The translations under genes and the position numbers were made by a program. A DNA stretch of 64,000 nt from contig NZ_CP019388.1 of assembly GCF_001971725.1 (NCBI RefSeq), positions 930,001 through 994,000 of the forward strand, read 5' to 3'. This DNA comes from Winogradskyella sp. J14-2 (lineage in GTDB: Bacteria > Bacteroidota > Bacteroidia > Flavobacteriales > Flavobacteriaceae). How positions within the stretch are numbered: the first letter of the stretch is position 1; each line of letters opens with the position of its first letter. This document shows positions 19,111 to 28,616 of the stretch, piece after piece. The notes beneath the pieces were generated by a model. The model saw only the letters and a program-made list of their open reading frames with translations, was not told where the DNA came from and searched no databases.

Positions 19111-20922
19111 ATGAATAATTTAACTCCTCTCTCTGATGTCCCTTTTTTAAAAAAAGTGACTAATAAATTCTTTAAGGTGGACAAATGTCCCTCTCTATTA
19201 ATTATTATTTTTGGAATAATTACACAGTTTGGTTTCGGTCAAAATCAGAAAAAAGTCGATAGTTTATTAAAAGTTGCATCAACACAAAAGGATACAACTC
19301 AAATTATTACTTATGCCATGCTTTGGGCAGAATACCTTTATGTAGATCCTTTAGCATCAAAGCCCTATTTAGATAGCACCATAATTTTATCTAAGCGATT
19401 AGGAAATAAGAAATTTATAGCACGCACCACCAATTACCTTGGTGTGTATCATAATATGACGTCTCAATACGAAAAATCACTTCCTATATACGACGAAGTT
19501 ATAAGACTATATACTGAACTTGGTGACACCACTCAAGTCTGTGCCGCAATGAATAACAAGGCAAACTCGTTTCGAAGTTTGGGTCGTTACAATGAGTGCC
19601 TAGAGACCCATATGCAAAGCTTAAAACTAAAAGAAAAGATTAATGATACAGAAGAGAGTATTGCCGCAAGTTACTGGAATATTGGAAATATACATGGAGA
19701 TATTGAAAACTATGAAATTTCAAATTCCTATTATACAAAAGCCAAAGAAATCTATGAAAAATTGGGCGCAGCAGGCGATTTATTCAATATAAAATCCCTC
19801 ATGGCAATCAACCTTAAAGGTATGAAAGCATACGAGAAATCTAAATCTATGTTGCTAGAGGTAGAACCTTATTATAAAGAAAAAAATTACAATAATGATC
19901 TAGCAGGACTATATGACAATTTAGGTTGGATTCTTACTCAGCAAGATAGCTTAGATCGTGCAGAAAAATACTATAACAAAGCCTTAGAAATTAGTAAACA
20001 GTATGGTGAAAAATCATTAATAGGCTTAAACTATAGACATCTTGGCGAACTTTACAACAAAAAAGGTGAGTACAGAAAAGCACTTATATACATGAAAGAT
20101 GCACTTCAAAACGCAGAAGAAACCGGTACTCGCAAAAAAAAGATTGGAGACTTATTAGAAATTTCTAAAGCCTATGCTGGGTTGGGTCGCTACAAAAAGG
20201 CGTATGAATATCATGTCGATTACCACAAACTTCATGATGAAATTTTAGGTGAAGAGAACATAAAAAAAATGAATGAGCTAGAAATTCAATACCAAGCTGA
20301 AAAAAAGGAAAAAGAACTCATCATCAAGGAAAACAAAATTAAACTCATAGAAGAACAGAGACAGCGTGCCGAAACCACGCAACTATTCTTAATTATATCG
20401 CTCTTTGGAATATTATCTCTTGCATTTGCTATTGTCTACGGTCTGCGCCAAAAAATGAAACGTAACAAAATTGAGCGTGAAAAATTAGATAATCACTTAG
20501 CCTTTAAAGAAAAAGAGCTAACCACACATGCACTACATCTGGCACACAAAAATGAAGTGCTATTAGATTTAAAAGCGCAATTAAAAGAACTAAAATCTGA
20601 AAGCCCAAATTCTAGAAACTACCAAAAGGTGATTAATACTATTAACCTAGACATTAATAACGACAGTAATTGGGAACAATTTAGAACCTATTTTGAAGAT
20701 GTACACACAGATTTTAACTCTAAAATAATGAATAGTTATCCAGAAGTGAGTAATAATGATTTGCGATTGATGTCTCTTTTAAAAATGAATCTATCTTCTA
20801 AAGAAATCGCCAATATCCTCAATATTTCAACTGAAGGTGTAAAAAAAGCACGTTACAGGTTACGTAAAAAACTGAATCTAACCAGTGAAGATTCGCTACA
20901 AGAATTAATATTGACATTATAA
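19111..20922 (+). CDS. TPR sensor-regulator with C-terminal LuxR-type HTH
   Basis: A 603-residue membrane-linked transcription regulator of a type common in Bacteroidota. An N-terminal hydrophobic segment (PSLLIIIFGIITQFGFGQ) is followed by six or more tetratricopeptide repeats (about 70-390, e.g. LGWILTQQDSLDRAEKYYNKALEI). Next come a charged coiled coil, a transmembrane helix at about 427-447 (FLIISLFGILSLAFAIVYG), another coiled coil, and a LuxR/GerE-like HTH at about 550-600 (LSSKEIANILNISTEGVKKA). It probably senses a periplasmic signal and acts on DNA from the membrane. The ATG at 19111 gives a long n-region; a GTG at 19177 would give a shorter signal peptide. GTGGACA at 19177-19183 is the reverse of the heptamer found at neighbouring promoters, so autoregulation is possible (inference). 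Confidence 0.88.
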   Translation: MNNLTPLSDVPFLKKVTNKFFKVDKCPSLLIIIFGIITQFGFGQNQKKVDSLLKVASTQKDTTQIITYAMLWAEYLYVDPLASKPYLDSTIILSKRLGNKKFIARTTNYLGVYHNMTSQYEKSLPIYDEVIRLYTELGDTTQVCAAMNNKANSFRSLGRYNECLETHMQSLKLKEKINDTEESIAASYWNIGNIHGDIENYEISNSYYTKAKEIYEKLGAAGDLFNIKSLMAINLKGMKAYEKSKSMLLEVEPYYKEKNYNNDLAGLYDNLGWILTQQDSLDRAEKYYNKALEISKQYGEKSLIGLNYRHLGELYNKKGEYRKALIYMKDALQNAEETGTRKKKIGDLLEISKAYAGLGRYKKAYEYHVDYHKLHDEILGEENIKKMNELEIQYQAEKKEKELIIKENKIKLIEEQRQRAETTQLFLIISLFGILSLAFAIVYGLRQKMKRNKIEREKLDNHLAFKEKELTTHALHLAHKNEVLLDLKAQLKELKSESPNSRNYQKVINTINLDINNDSNWEQFRTYFEDVHTDFNSKIMNSYPEVSNNDLRLMSLLKMNLSSKEIANILNISTEGVKKARYRLRKKLNLTSEDSLQELILTL

Positions 20923-20927
20923 CAAGC

Positions 20928-22529
20928 CTACATTGTAAGAATAGTAAACTCACCTTTTAAAGGCTGTAGATATTTCTTTAATTCTGGGATTAAAGCATCG
21001 CCAAACTCAAGATACAATTCAGAAAAATTAATATTACGCTCTTGTAGGCTTTGTCTTGGAAATAATTGTTCTTGTAAGTCAGTACAACGCTCTATTTGAT
21101 CTTTCAACTTTCGTTTTTGTGCTTTAAGCAGACGTTTTTCAAGATGTTGCAATCCATTGATTTGCTTTACTTCTTGAGCTTTTACAGCTCCTAGAAAGGA
21201 TTTATCTGTTTGTTCAGCTAATTGGTACAAGTCCTTAAATTGCTGTTCTAAATGTGTTATCTGATCTGAAAAATCAACATCAATATTAGAAATCTGTCTT
21301 ACCTTCTTATTAATAAAGGAACTTCTATTCAAAAACAAATCAGCATCAGAAATATTGAGTTTCTCTAATTTTTCGGCTTGTTTTTTTGTTTTTACTAAAG
21401 CTGAATTTCTCAGTAACAACATCGGAAATGTAACGTTTTGCGCTTCAAAATTAGATTTTAACTGTAACCAGTAAATCATTTCTCCTCCTCCACCTATGTA
21501 GCACAGATTTGGCAGAATAACTTCCTGGTATAGAGGACGCATAATGACATTAGGTGAAAAACGTTCAGGATATTCATGTAAGTGATCTAAAAGTTCGTCT
21601 TTATTCCAAGTAATTTCGGTTTCTAAGACTTTAAATGTATCATCTTCAAAAATAATACGCTCACGCAAACCTTCATGGATGTAGAACAAATTAATCTCCC
21701 TAGGATTTACTTGAATTTTCAATCCTAAATCTTCTAAGATTTTATTGGTTTCTGAAACCGTTTTATAAGCTGGTTGCTCAACCAATTCCTTTTGCATTTG
21801 AGGAACAAACAAACGCTTTAATTCTCTCTCGTCTGCATCAATAATTACCAATCCATATGAACCAAACAACGCATTTGCTAAATACCGAGTGGCATCTGCT
21901 AGATTATCACAATTGAGATAAGCATTCTTAAACCAAGTTTTTAATTGCTCTGCAAATGTCCCAGAACCAAATTCCGCCGCAACAACCTCATAGACATCCT
22001 CTAAACCTTTGGTATTAAAATGACCAACAGCACCTGTTTGCTTAGAATTCCACTGAATCTTTTTCCCTTTGTAATTGAAATAATTGATTTCGTCAAAATC
22101 ATGATCTTCGGAAGCCATCCAATATACAGGCACAAAATTATAATCAGGATATGCCGATTTTAATGCTTCAGTTAAATTGATGGTTGAAATAATCTTATAT
22201 AAAAAATACAACGGTCCTGTAAACAAGTTTAACTGATGACCCGTTGTAATGGTAAATGTGTTTTCAGATTTTAAGCTTTCAATATTGTTTAAAGTTAATT
22301 CTGAAGCCTTAACGTTTGAATATTGATTTTTCAAAGTTTCAGAAAGCATCTTTCGATGAGATTCGGAAACAAGTTCAGAGTGGCACTTTTCTTCAATCTG
22401 AGCTTTAAAGTTTTCTATAGTTGGGAAACGGTGATACAGAGGTTTTAATTCTGGTTTTTGATCTAAATAATTACAAATAAAATCAGAAAAATATCCGGTT
22501 GCTCTAAACGGAATACAGTCAGTTGGCAT
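20928..22529 (-). CDS. bshC: Bacillithiol biosynthesis cysteine-adding enzyme BshC
   Basis: BshC is thought to add cysteine to glucosaminyl-malate in the last step of bacillithiol synthesis. The 533-residue protein shows the expected motifs: GHQLNLFTGPLYFLYKIIST from Gly97, VYWMASEDHDFDEINYF, and GGGEMIYWLQLKSNF. A coiled-coil region and a C-terminal domain ending in KGEFTILTM follow. The start MPTDCIPFRATGYFSDF is canonical. Residues 49-58 (CHSELVSESH) are unusual: they are encoded by a palindromic repeat of the kind otherwise found between genes here (22358-22385). The frame is kept, so the enzyme is probably functional. It ends 5 bp from the convergent TPR-LuxR gene. bshA and bshB are not in the window. 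Confidence 0.93.
   Translation of the reverse strand: MPTDCIPFRATGYFSDFICNYLDQKPELKPLYHRFPTIENFKAQIEEKCHSELVSESHRKMLSETLKNQYSNVKASELTLNNIESLKSENTFTITTGHQLNLFTGPLYFLYKIISTINLTEALKSAYPDYNFVPVYWMASEDHDFDEINYFNYKGKKIQWNSKQTGAVGHFNTKGLEDVYEVVAAEFGSGTFAEQLKTWFKNAYLNCDNLADATRYLANALFGSYGLVIIDADERELKRLFVPQMQKELVEQPAYKTVSETNKILEDLGLKIQVNPREINLFYIHEGLRERIIFEDDTFKVLETEITWNKDELLDHLHEYPERFSPNVIMRPLYQEVILPNLCYIGGGGEMIYWLQLKSNFEAQNVTFPMLLLRNSALVKTKKQAEKLEKLNISDADLFLNRSSFINKKVRQISNIDVDFSDQITHLEQQFKDLYQLAEQTDKSFLGAVKAQEVKQINGLQHLEKRLLKAQKRKLKDQIERCTDLQEQLFPRQSLQERNINFSELYLEFGDALIPELKKYLQPLKGEFTILTM
22358..22385 (-). repeat. Dispersed palindromic repeat inserted in bshC coding sequence
   Basis: The 28 bases at 22358-22385 match the intergenic repeat at 51269-51296 at 21 of 28 positions without gaps, including the core CAAGTTCAG. 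On the coding strand they are read as CHSELVSES, a peptide I recognise as a typical translation of this repeat class. It lies in a poorly conserved part of BshC between helices, and the frame is preserved. Confidence 0.7.
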
Positions 22530-22617
22530 AAAGATTACTATTATGGCATAAATATAAGGTACTTCTATTTTTTAACTGCTAATTTTTAGTTAATTCAATT
22601 TCACGAACTATCTTTAC

Positions 22618-22625
22618 TAGCTTTG
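22618..22625 (+). promoter_or_regulatory. Candidate -7 element (TAGCTTTG) of the M14/M16 operon
   Basis: TAGCTTTG matches the Bacteroidota -7 consensus TAnnTTTG and lies 20 bp before the ATG at 22646. No TTG is found 17-23 bp upstream, so the -33 half is missing or weak. Confidence 0.35.
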
Positions 22626-22645
22626 AAATAAAAATATCATATTTA

Positions 22646-25126
22646 ATGCAAAAACTTCTTTTAGTCGTATTGGTCGCTTTTGGATGCTTAACCTTAACAT
22701 CAGCACAAAATCTTCAATCACCTAGCACATTTTTAGGATACGACATTGGCACACAATTTAGTCGTCACCATCAAGTTGTAGATTATTTTAAGTCTGTTGC
22801 TGAGGCTGTTCCCAATAATGTAAAAATTGAACAATACGGAATTACCAATGAGCGCAGAGCCCTTGTATTAGCTTACATTTCCTCTGAAGAAAACATACAA
22901 AATCTCGAAACAATCCGTAAGAACAACTTAAAAAACACAGGACTTTTAGAAGGAGAACCAACCAATACTAATGTTGCTATTGTTTGGCTAAGCTACAACG
23001 TACATGGTAACGAAGCATCGAGTTCTGAAGCTGCAATGCTAACCCTATACAAACTACTAACAGAGCGAAAAGACTTGCTAGAAAATACTGTGGTTATAAT
23101 AGATCCAGGTGTTAATCCAGATGGTCGCGATCGTTATGTAAACTGGTACAACGAAACTAAAAGCACGCCTTACGACATTGATCAACAAGCGAGCGAACAC
23201 AAAGAACCTTGGCCAGGAGGACGACCAAATCATTACCTATTTGATTTGAATAGAGATTGGGCTTGGGTCACACAAATTGAAACTCAAGAACGCTTAAAAG
23301 TTTACAATAAATGGATGCCACATATCCATGTCGATTTTCATGAGCAAGGCCCAAATGAACCCTATTATTTTGCACCTGCGGCAGAACCTTTCCATGAAAT
23401 TATTAGCGATTGGCAACGCGATTTTCAAACTCAAATAGGACAAAACCACGCCAAATATTTTGATGCTGAAGGTTGGTTATTCTTTACCAGAGAACGTTTC
23501 GATTTGTTTTATCCAAGTTATGGTGACACCTACCCTACATACATGGGAGCTATTGGCATGACGTATGAACAAGGTGGCCATGGTATGTCTGGCTTAGGCA
23601 TTTTGAATGATGAAGGACATGTACTAACGTTAGTAGAACGTTTAACGCATCACACGGTTACAGGACTTTCAACGGTTGAAATGGCTTCAAAAAATGCAAA
23701 ACAACTAAATACTGAATTTGCTAAATTCTTTGATAATAGTGATTTAAAATATAAAAGCTACGTCGTAAAAGGCAACCAAGACAAAATAAATAGTCTAAAA
23801 AACTTACTAAATAAGCACGAGATTAAATTTGAAAATGCTAATAATGGTAAAGTTTCAGGTTATGACTATACCACTGGTAAACAAGGCAATATGTCTATAG
23901 ATAACAATTCCCTCGTAATCCATACCAATCAACCAAAAGGCAAAATGGTTAAAGTTTTATTTGAGCCTAGCGCAAAATTAAGCGACTCACTAACTTATGA
24001 CATTACGGCTTGGTCTGTACCGTATGCTTACGGTTTAGATGCTATTGCCAGCACATCTAAAGTCAACAGTACTAAAACTTACGAAGGCAAAATGCCTACT
24101 GTACTTTCAAAGGCTTACGGCTATGTTAGTAAATGGAATTCACTAGAAGACGCACAGTTTTTGGCAGATTTACTTAAACATAATTTTAAAGTTAGATTTA
24201 CAGAAAAACCATTCGCTTCTAATGGTGAAAAATTTGATAGAGGTTCACTAATAATTACACAAGGCGATAATAAACACCTTGAAGATTTTCTTGGCTTATT
24301 AAACCAGTTAAAACAAAAACATAAACAAAATCTATCTCAAATCAACTCAGGATTTTCTCAAACCACACCAGATATTGGTTCGCCAGACATTAAGTTAGTG
24401 AATAAGCAGAACGTTGCTGTATTATCTGGCGAAGGCACTTCTTCTTTGAGTTATGGTGAAATCTGGCATTTCTTTGAGCAACAATTACATTATCCTTTAA
24501 CTTCTATCAATACAGACAATTTAAGCAGAACCAACCTCAGCAAATACAATGTGCTTATCATTCCGAATGGCTATTACGGAAGTGTGCTAAATGATACTAA
24601 CATGCAGAAAATTAAGGATTGGGTACAAGCAGGCGGAAAAGTTATTGCCATTGATGGTGCGCTTAGAAGTTTTGCTGGTAAAGATGGTTTTAGTTTAAAG
24701 TACAAATCGTCAGACAACAATAATAGTAATGATAACCTAACACCATATGCTGAACGCGAGCGTGAATACACCAACAACCTCATTACTGGTGCTATTTTTA
24801 AAACTAAAATAGACAACACACATCCAATGGCTTTTGGTTATAGTAAAGATTATTTTACCTTAAAACTAGGCAGTTCCGCTTATGATTTACTGGGTAGTGG
24901 CTACAACGTTGGGCATTTAGCAGACACCAAAGTCTATTCTGGTTTTGCTGGTAAAGATGCACTATCAAATTTAGAAAACACTTTAGTTTTTGGTGAAGAA
25001 CGAAAAGGCAGTGGTAGCTTTATCTATTTTGTAGACAACACCTTATTTAGAAGTTTTTGGGAAAACGGAAAATTATTCTTGGTGAATGCCGTTTTCTTTG
25101 TGAATAATAATGCGTACGAATTATAA
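22646..25126 (+). CDS. M14 family zinc carboxypeptidase-like protein
   Basis: An exported 826-residue metallopeptidase. Signal peptide MQKLLLVVLVAFGCLTLTSAQ. The M14 domain carries the zinc motif HxxE at His120-Glu123 (NVHGNEASSSEAAM) and a third His near residue 230 (HIHVDFHEQGPNEPYYFAP). DPGVNPDGRDRYVNW is also typical. The C-terminal half has a Rossmann-like region (QNVAVLSGEGTSSLSYGEIW; VLIIPNGYYGS; AGGKVIAIDG) resembling class I amidotransferase-like domains that accompany this subfamily in Bacteroidota. Function: degradation of exogenous or periplasmic peptides (family knowledge). Only 22 bp separate it from the M16 gene, so they are likely cotranscribed. Confidence 0.9.
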   Translation: MQKLLLVVLVAFGCLTLTSAQNLQSPSTFLGYDIGTQFSRHHQVVDYFKSVAEAVPNNVKIEQYGITNERRALVLAYISSEENIQNLETIRKNNLKNTGLLEGEPTNTNVAIVWLSYNVHGNEASSSEAAMLTLYKLLTERKDLLENTVVIIDPGVNPDGRDRYVNWYNETKSTPYDIDQQASEHKEPWPGGRPNHYLFDLNRDWAWVTQIETQERLKVYNKWMPHIHVDFHEQGPNEPYYFAPAAEPFHEIISDWQRDFQTQIGQNHAKYFDAEGWLFFTRERFDLFYPSYGDTYPTYMGAIGMTYEQGGHGMSGLGILNDEGHVLTLVERLTHHTVTGLSTVEMASKNAKQLNTEFAKFFDNSDLKYKSYVVKGNQDKINSLKNLLNKHEIKFENANNGKVSGYDYTTGKQGNMSIDNNSLVIHTNQPKGKMVKVLFEPSAKLSDSLTYDITAWSVPYAYGLDAIASTSKVNSTKTYEGKMPTVLSKAYGYVSKWNSLEDAQFLADLLKHNFKVRFTEKPFASNGEKFDRGSLIITQGDNKHLEDFLGLLNQLKQKHKQNLSQINSGFSQTTPDIGSPDIKLVNKQNVAVLSGEGTSSLSYGEIWHFFEQQLHYPLTSINTDNLSRTNLSKYNVLIIPNGYYGSVLNDTNMQKIKDWVQAGGKVIAIDGALRSFAGKDGFSLKYKSSDNNNSNDNLTPYAEREREYTNNLITGAIFKTKIDNTHPMAFGYSKDYFTLKLGSSAYDLLGSGYNVGHLADTKVYSGFAGKDALSNLENTLVFGEERKGSGSFIYFVDNTLFRSFWENGKLFLVNAVFFVNNNAYEL

Positions 25127-25148
25127 CAATCATCAATCAAAATACATT

Positions 25149-27977
25149 ATGAAACCAATTAAATCTTTATGTCTAAGTCTATTTGTCTTAATAACTCTAT
25201 CTGCTTGCAAACAGAACAACACCAAAGAGACTTCGCCAGAATTTAAAGTCGATTTTGAAAAATTCACTTTAGACAACGGCTTACAAGTTATACTGCATGT
25301 AGACCGATCGGATCCTGTTGCGGCAGTGGCATTAACCGCACACGTAGGTTCTGCAAGAGAAAAAGAAGGCAGAACAGGTTTTGCTCACCTTTTTGAACAC
25401 TTATTATTTTTAGAATCTGAAAATTTAGGTAAAGGAGGCCTCGACCAGATGAGCGCGCGTATAGGTGGTTCTGGTGCCAATGGCTCAACAAGTAGAGATC
25501 GTACCAATTACTTTCAAACCGTACCAAAAGATGCCTTAGAAAAAATGATCTGGGCAGAAGCAGACAAATTAGGTTGGTTTATCAATACGGTTACCGAACC
25601 GGTATTAGCAAAAGAAAAAGAAGTCGTTAAAAATGAAAAACGTCAGCGCGTAGACAATCAGCCTTACGGACATAATTCTGCTGTGATTAACAGTAATTTA
25701 TATCCTGAAGGCCACCCTTACAGTTGGGAAGTTATAGGCTCTCTCGAAGATTTACAAAACGCCACCTTAGAGGACGTCAAGGAATTTTTTAGACGTTGGT
25801 ATGTACCAAATAACGTTACATTAACCATTGCAGGCGATATTGATGTAGAACAAACCAAGGCTTGGGTAAAAAAATATTTTGACGAAATTCCCAGAGGCGA
25901 AGACATTCCTGCATTAGAAAAGCAACCCGTAACTTTAAAATCTACCAAACGCTTATTTTACGAAGACAATTTTGCCAGAGCTCCACGACTCACTATGGCT
26001 TGGCCTGGTGTGCCTCAATACCATAAAGATTCATATGCTCTAAGTGTGCTTACTAACTATTTATCTAACGGGAAAAAAGCACCTTTAAACAAAGTACTTA
26101 TCGACGACGAAAAGCTAACAGATAATGTCGTATTCTATCAAAACAATTCAGAATTGGCAGGCCAATTAATGCTCAGTGTTACAGCATTCGACCAAGCGGA
26201 TTTAAACGCAGTAGCATCTGCCATAAAAGACGGTTTTAAGGATTTTGAGCTTAATGGTATTTCTGAAGACGATCTTAATCGTATTAAAGCAGGTCAAGAA
26301 ACGGATTTCTACCAAGGCCTATCGAGCGTTTTAGGCAAAGGGTTTCAGTTGGCACAATACGAAATCTTTGCAGGTGACCCAGATTTCATAAATCAAGATG
26401 TAAAAAACATACTTGCTGTAACACCTAAAGATGTGATGCGTGTGTACAATACATATATTAAAAACAAGAATTTTGTAGCAACGAGTTTTGTACCAAAAGG
26501 TCAAAAGAATTTGGTATTAGACAATTCGCAATTGGCAGATATAAAGGAAGAAAACATTATTGAAGGTGCCGAAGATACATTCGATCCGAGTGTAGCAGCT
26601 ACTTACGAAAAAACACCAAGTCGTTTTGATAGAAGTATTGAGCCGCCTTATGGATCCAGTCCAGAATTAAATATTCCAAAAGTTTGGAAAAAAGAATTAG
26701 ACTCTGGTATTTCAGTGTATGGCATCGAAAATAGCGAAGTCCCTCTGGTACAATTTGAAATACAAATAACAGGTGGTTTATTATTAGAAAACAAAGACAA
26801 AGTAGGTGTATCTAACCTATTAGCCGACCTTATGACCAAGGGCACCAAAAACAAAACTACCGAAGAACTACAAAACGCCATTGAAAGCATTGGCGCAAGT
26901 ATCTATACCTATGCCACAGAAGATAACATTACCATTGCTGGTACAACGCTTTCTAAGCACTTCGATAAAACTATGGATTTGGTTACTGAAATCTTATTAG
27001 AACCGCGTTGGGACGAGACCGAGTTTGAGCTTTTAAAGCAAAGTACCATAAGTAGCATTCAACGTAGTAAAGCCAATCCTAACAGTATTGCTTCGGATGA
27101 ATTTTCAAAATTATTGTATGGAGATCATAACATTTTAGCATACAATAACAGAGGTACCGAAGCCTCAGTGCATAGCATTGATATTTTTGATTTAAAAGAC
27201 TATTACAACAAAAACTTGTCACCGCAATTAACCAATGTGCATGTTGTTGGTGCCATATCAGAAACCGAGGTTGTTAACGCTTTGGACAACATCAATACGC
27301 AGTGGGAATCCAAAGCCATTGAAATTCCGGAATTACCAATGCCATTGTATCCAGAACAATCAACGGTTTACTTCTATGATGTACCTGGTGCCAAGCAATC
27401 TGTAATTCGTTTTGGCTATCCATCGTTAAAAGCGACGCACAACGACTATTACCTTGCCAATGTTATGAATTATCGCTTAGGTGGAGGTAGTTTTGCCTCA
27501 CAGCTCACACAGCAATTACGCGAAGGTAAAGGGTACACCTACGGTATACGATCTGGCTTTTCTGGTTCAGAATATATTGGTGAATTTACCATAAGTAGTG
27601 GTATACGTACTAATGTCACTTATGAAGCAACCGATCTAATAAAACAAATTTTAGAAGACTACGGAAAAAATTATAACGAGGAAGACTTAGATATCACTAA
27701 AGGCTATACCATAAAAAGTACGGCCAGAGCTTTTGAAACGCTTGGTGCCAAACTCAACATGCTCAGCAATATTAGTAACTATGGCTATGCAGATGACTAC
27801 GCTAAAGCACAAGAAAACATGGTAAAGGCACTGACCGTTGATGATGTTAAAATGCTGATTGAAAAATACATTAAACCAAACCAAATGGTATATTTAATCG
27901 TTGGCGATGCTGCCACACAATTGAATAAATTAGAGGCTTTAGGCTTTGGAAAGCCAGTGTTACTAAATGGCAATTAG
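25149..27977 (+). CDS. M16 family zinc peptidase (insulinase-like), lipoprotein
   Basis: A 942-residue peptidase starting at the ATG at 25149 (MKPIKSLCLSLFVLITLSAC, lipoprotein signal with the Cys after LSA). The frame is open to 25110, but those residues precede the lipoprotein signal. The first half has the inverted zinc motif HxxEH at His80-Glu83-His84 (HLFEHLLFLES) and the distal Glu in EKEVVKNEKRQR. The second half (from about residue 525) is the catalytically inactive M16 repeat, with the typical GGGSFASQLTQQLREGKGYTYGI. Full-length two-unit peptidase, probably on the outer membrane facing the periplasm. It pairs with the M14 gene, which suggests sequential peptide degradation (inference). 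Confidence 0.93.
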   Translation: MKPIKSLCLSLFVLITLSACKQNNTKETSPEFKVDFEKFTLDNGLQVILHVDRSDPVAAVALTAHVGSAREKEGRTGFAHLFEHLLFLESENLGKGGLDQMSARIGGSGANGSTSRDRTNYFQTVPKDALEKMIWAEADKLGWFINTVTEPVLAKEKEVVKNEKRQRVDNQPYGHNSAVINSNLYPEGHPYSWEVIGSLEDLQNATLEDVKEFFRRWYVPNNVTLTIAGDIDVEQTKAWVKKYFDEIPRGEDIPALEKQPVTLKSTKRLFYEDNFARAPRLTMAWPGVPQYHKDSYALSVLTNYLSNGKKAPLNKVLIDDEKLTDNVVFYQNNSELAGQLMLSVTAFDQADLNAVASAIKDGFKDFELNGISEDDLNRIKAGQETDFYQGLSSVLGKGFQLAQYEIFAGDPDFINQDVKNILAVTPKDVMRVYNTYIKNKNFVATSFVPKGQKNLVLDNSQLADIKEENIIEGAEDTFDPSVAATYEKTPSRFDRSIEPPYGSSPELNIPKVWKKELDSGISVYGIENSEVPLVQFEIQITGGLLLENKDKVGVSNLLADLMTKGTKNKTTEELQNAIESIGASIYTYATEDNITIAGTTLSKHFDKTMDLVTEILLEPRWDETEFELLKQSTISSIQRSKANPNSIASDEFSKLLYGDHNILAYNNRGTEASVHSIDIFDLKDYYNKNLSPQLTNVHVVGAISETEVVNALDNINTQWESKAIEIPELPMPLYPEQSTVYFYDVPGAKQSVIRFGYPSLKATHNDYYLANVMNYRLGGGSFASQLTQQLREGKGYTYGIRSGFSGSEYIGEFTISSGIRTNVTYEATDLIKQILEDYGKNYNEEDLDITKGYTIKSTARAFETLGAKLNMLSNISNYGYADDYAKAQENMVKALTVDDVKMLIEKYIKPNQMVYLIVGDAATQLNKLEALGFGKPVLLNGN

Positions 27978-28065
27978 CAACTTTGTGTAGATTGTTCGAT
28001 TAGAATGATAAAATTTGTATTTCTTCAAACTCAGTAGAGCTATCGAAAACTACTTGCTATAATGC

Positions 28066-28181
28066 TTCTCGATACAATTCCTCATGCTTCGGAATCACTC
28101 GAAGTGATGAAACGCATAACAATCAAACTTAAATCGTCAGTTCGAGTGATTTGTGAGTGTGCGAGCAAATAGTATCGAGAA
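28066..28181. repeat. Nested inverted repeat, MITE-like
   Basis: Outer arms TTCTCGATAC (28066-28075) and GTATCGAGAA (28172-28181) are perfect inverted repeats. Inside them AATCACTCGAA (28093-28103) and TTCGAGTGATT (28141-28151) are again perfect inverted repeats. The 116-bp unit lies in the 267-bp gap between the M16 and VOC genes, which otherwise shows nothing I can identify. A degenerate relative lies at 34041-34147. Confidence 0.8.
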
Positions 28182-28244
28182 CTAACGTATTGACAATAAC
28201 ATTTCATACCTTGTAAGACAAGAACTAACTAAAATCAAAACACT

Positions 28245-28616
28245 ATGAAACTCGGTGCATTTTCAATCAGTCTCGCGGTTAAAGACCTTAACGCTTCAAA
28301 AGAATTTTACGAAACCTTAGGTTTTACCGTATTTGCAGGTGATCTGGACAACAATTACCTCATCATGAAAAATGAGTCTACATTGATTGGTTTGTTTCAA
28401 GGTATGTTTGAAAATAATATCCTTACGTTTAATCCTGGCTGGGATCAGGAGGCTAATACCTTAGACAACTTTGATGATGTTAGGGACATTCAAAAACATT
28501 TAAAAGCTAAAGGTATCACCTTTGCTAGTGAGATAGATGCTCCAGAATCTGGACCTGCAAGTTTTGTAATCTTAGATCCTGATGGTAATGCCATTTTGGT
28601 AGACCAGCATATCTAA
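28245..28616 (+). CDS. VOC family (glyoxalase/bleomycin-resistance fold) protein
   Basis: A 123-residue cytoplasmic protein with the vicinal oxygen chelate fold: [20 protein letters not shown] at the start, then [20 protein letters not shown], and the second half ending in [19 protein letters not shown]. The family includes glyoxalases, dioxygenases and antibiotic-binding proteins. The substrate cannot be told from the sequence. Metal ligands of enzymatic members are not clearly conserved, so it may be a binding protein. It is the only + strand gene in 28-48 kb and overlaps the convergent nitrilase gene by 4 bp. Confidence 0.85.
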   Translation: MKLGAFSISLAVKDLNASKEFYETLGFTVFAGDLDNNYLIMKNESTLIGLFQGMFENNILTFNPGWDQEANTLDNFDDVRDIQKHLKAKGITFASEIDAPESGPASFVILDPDGNAILVDQHI

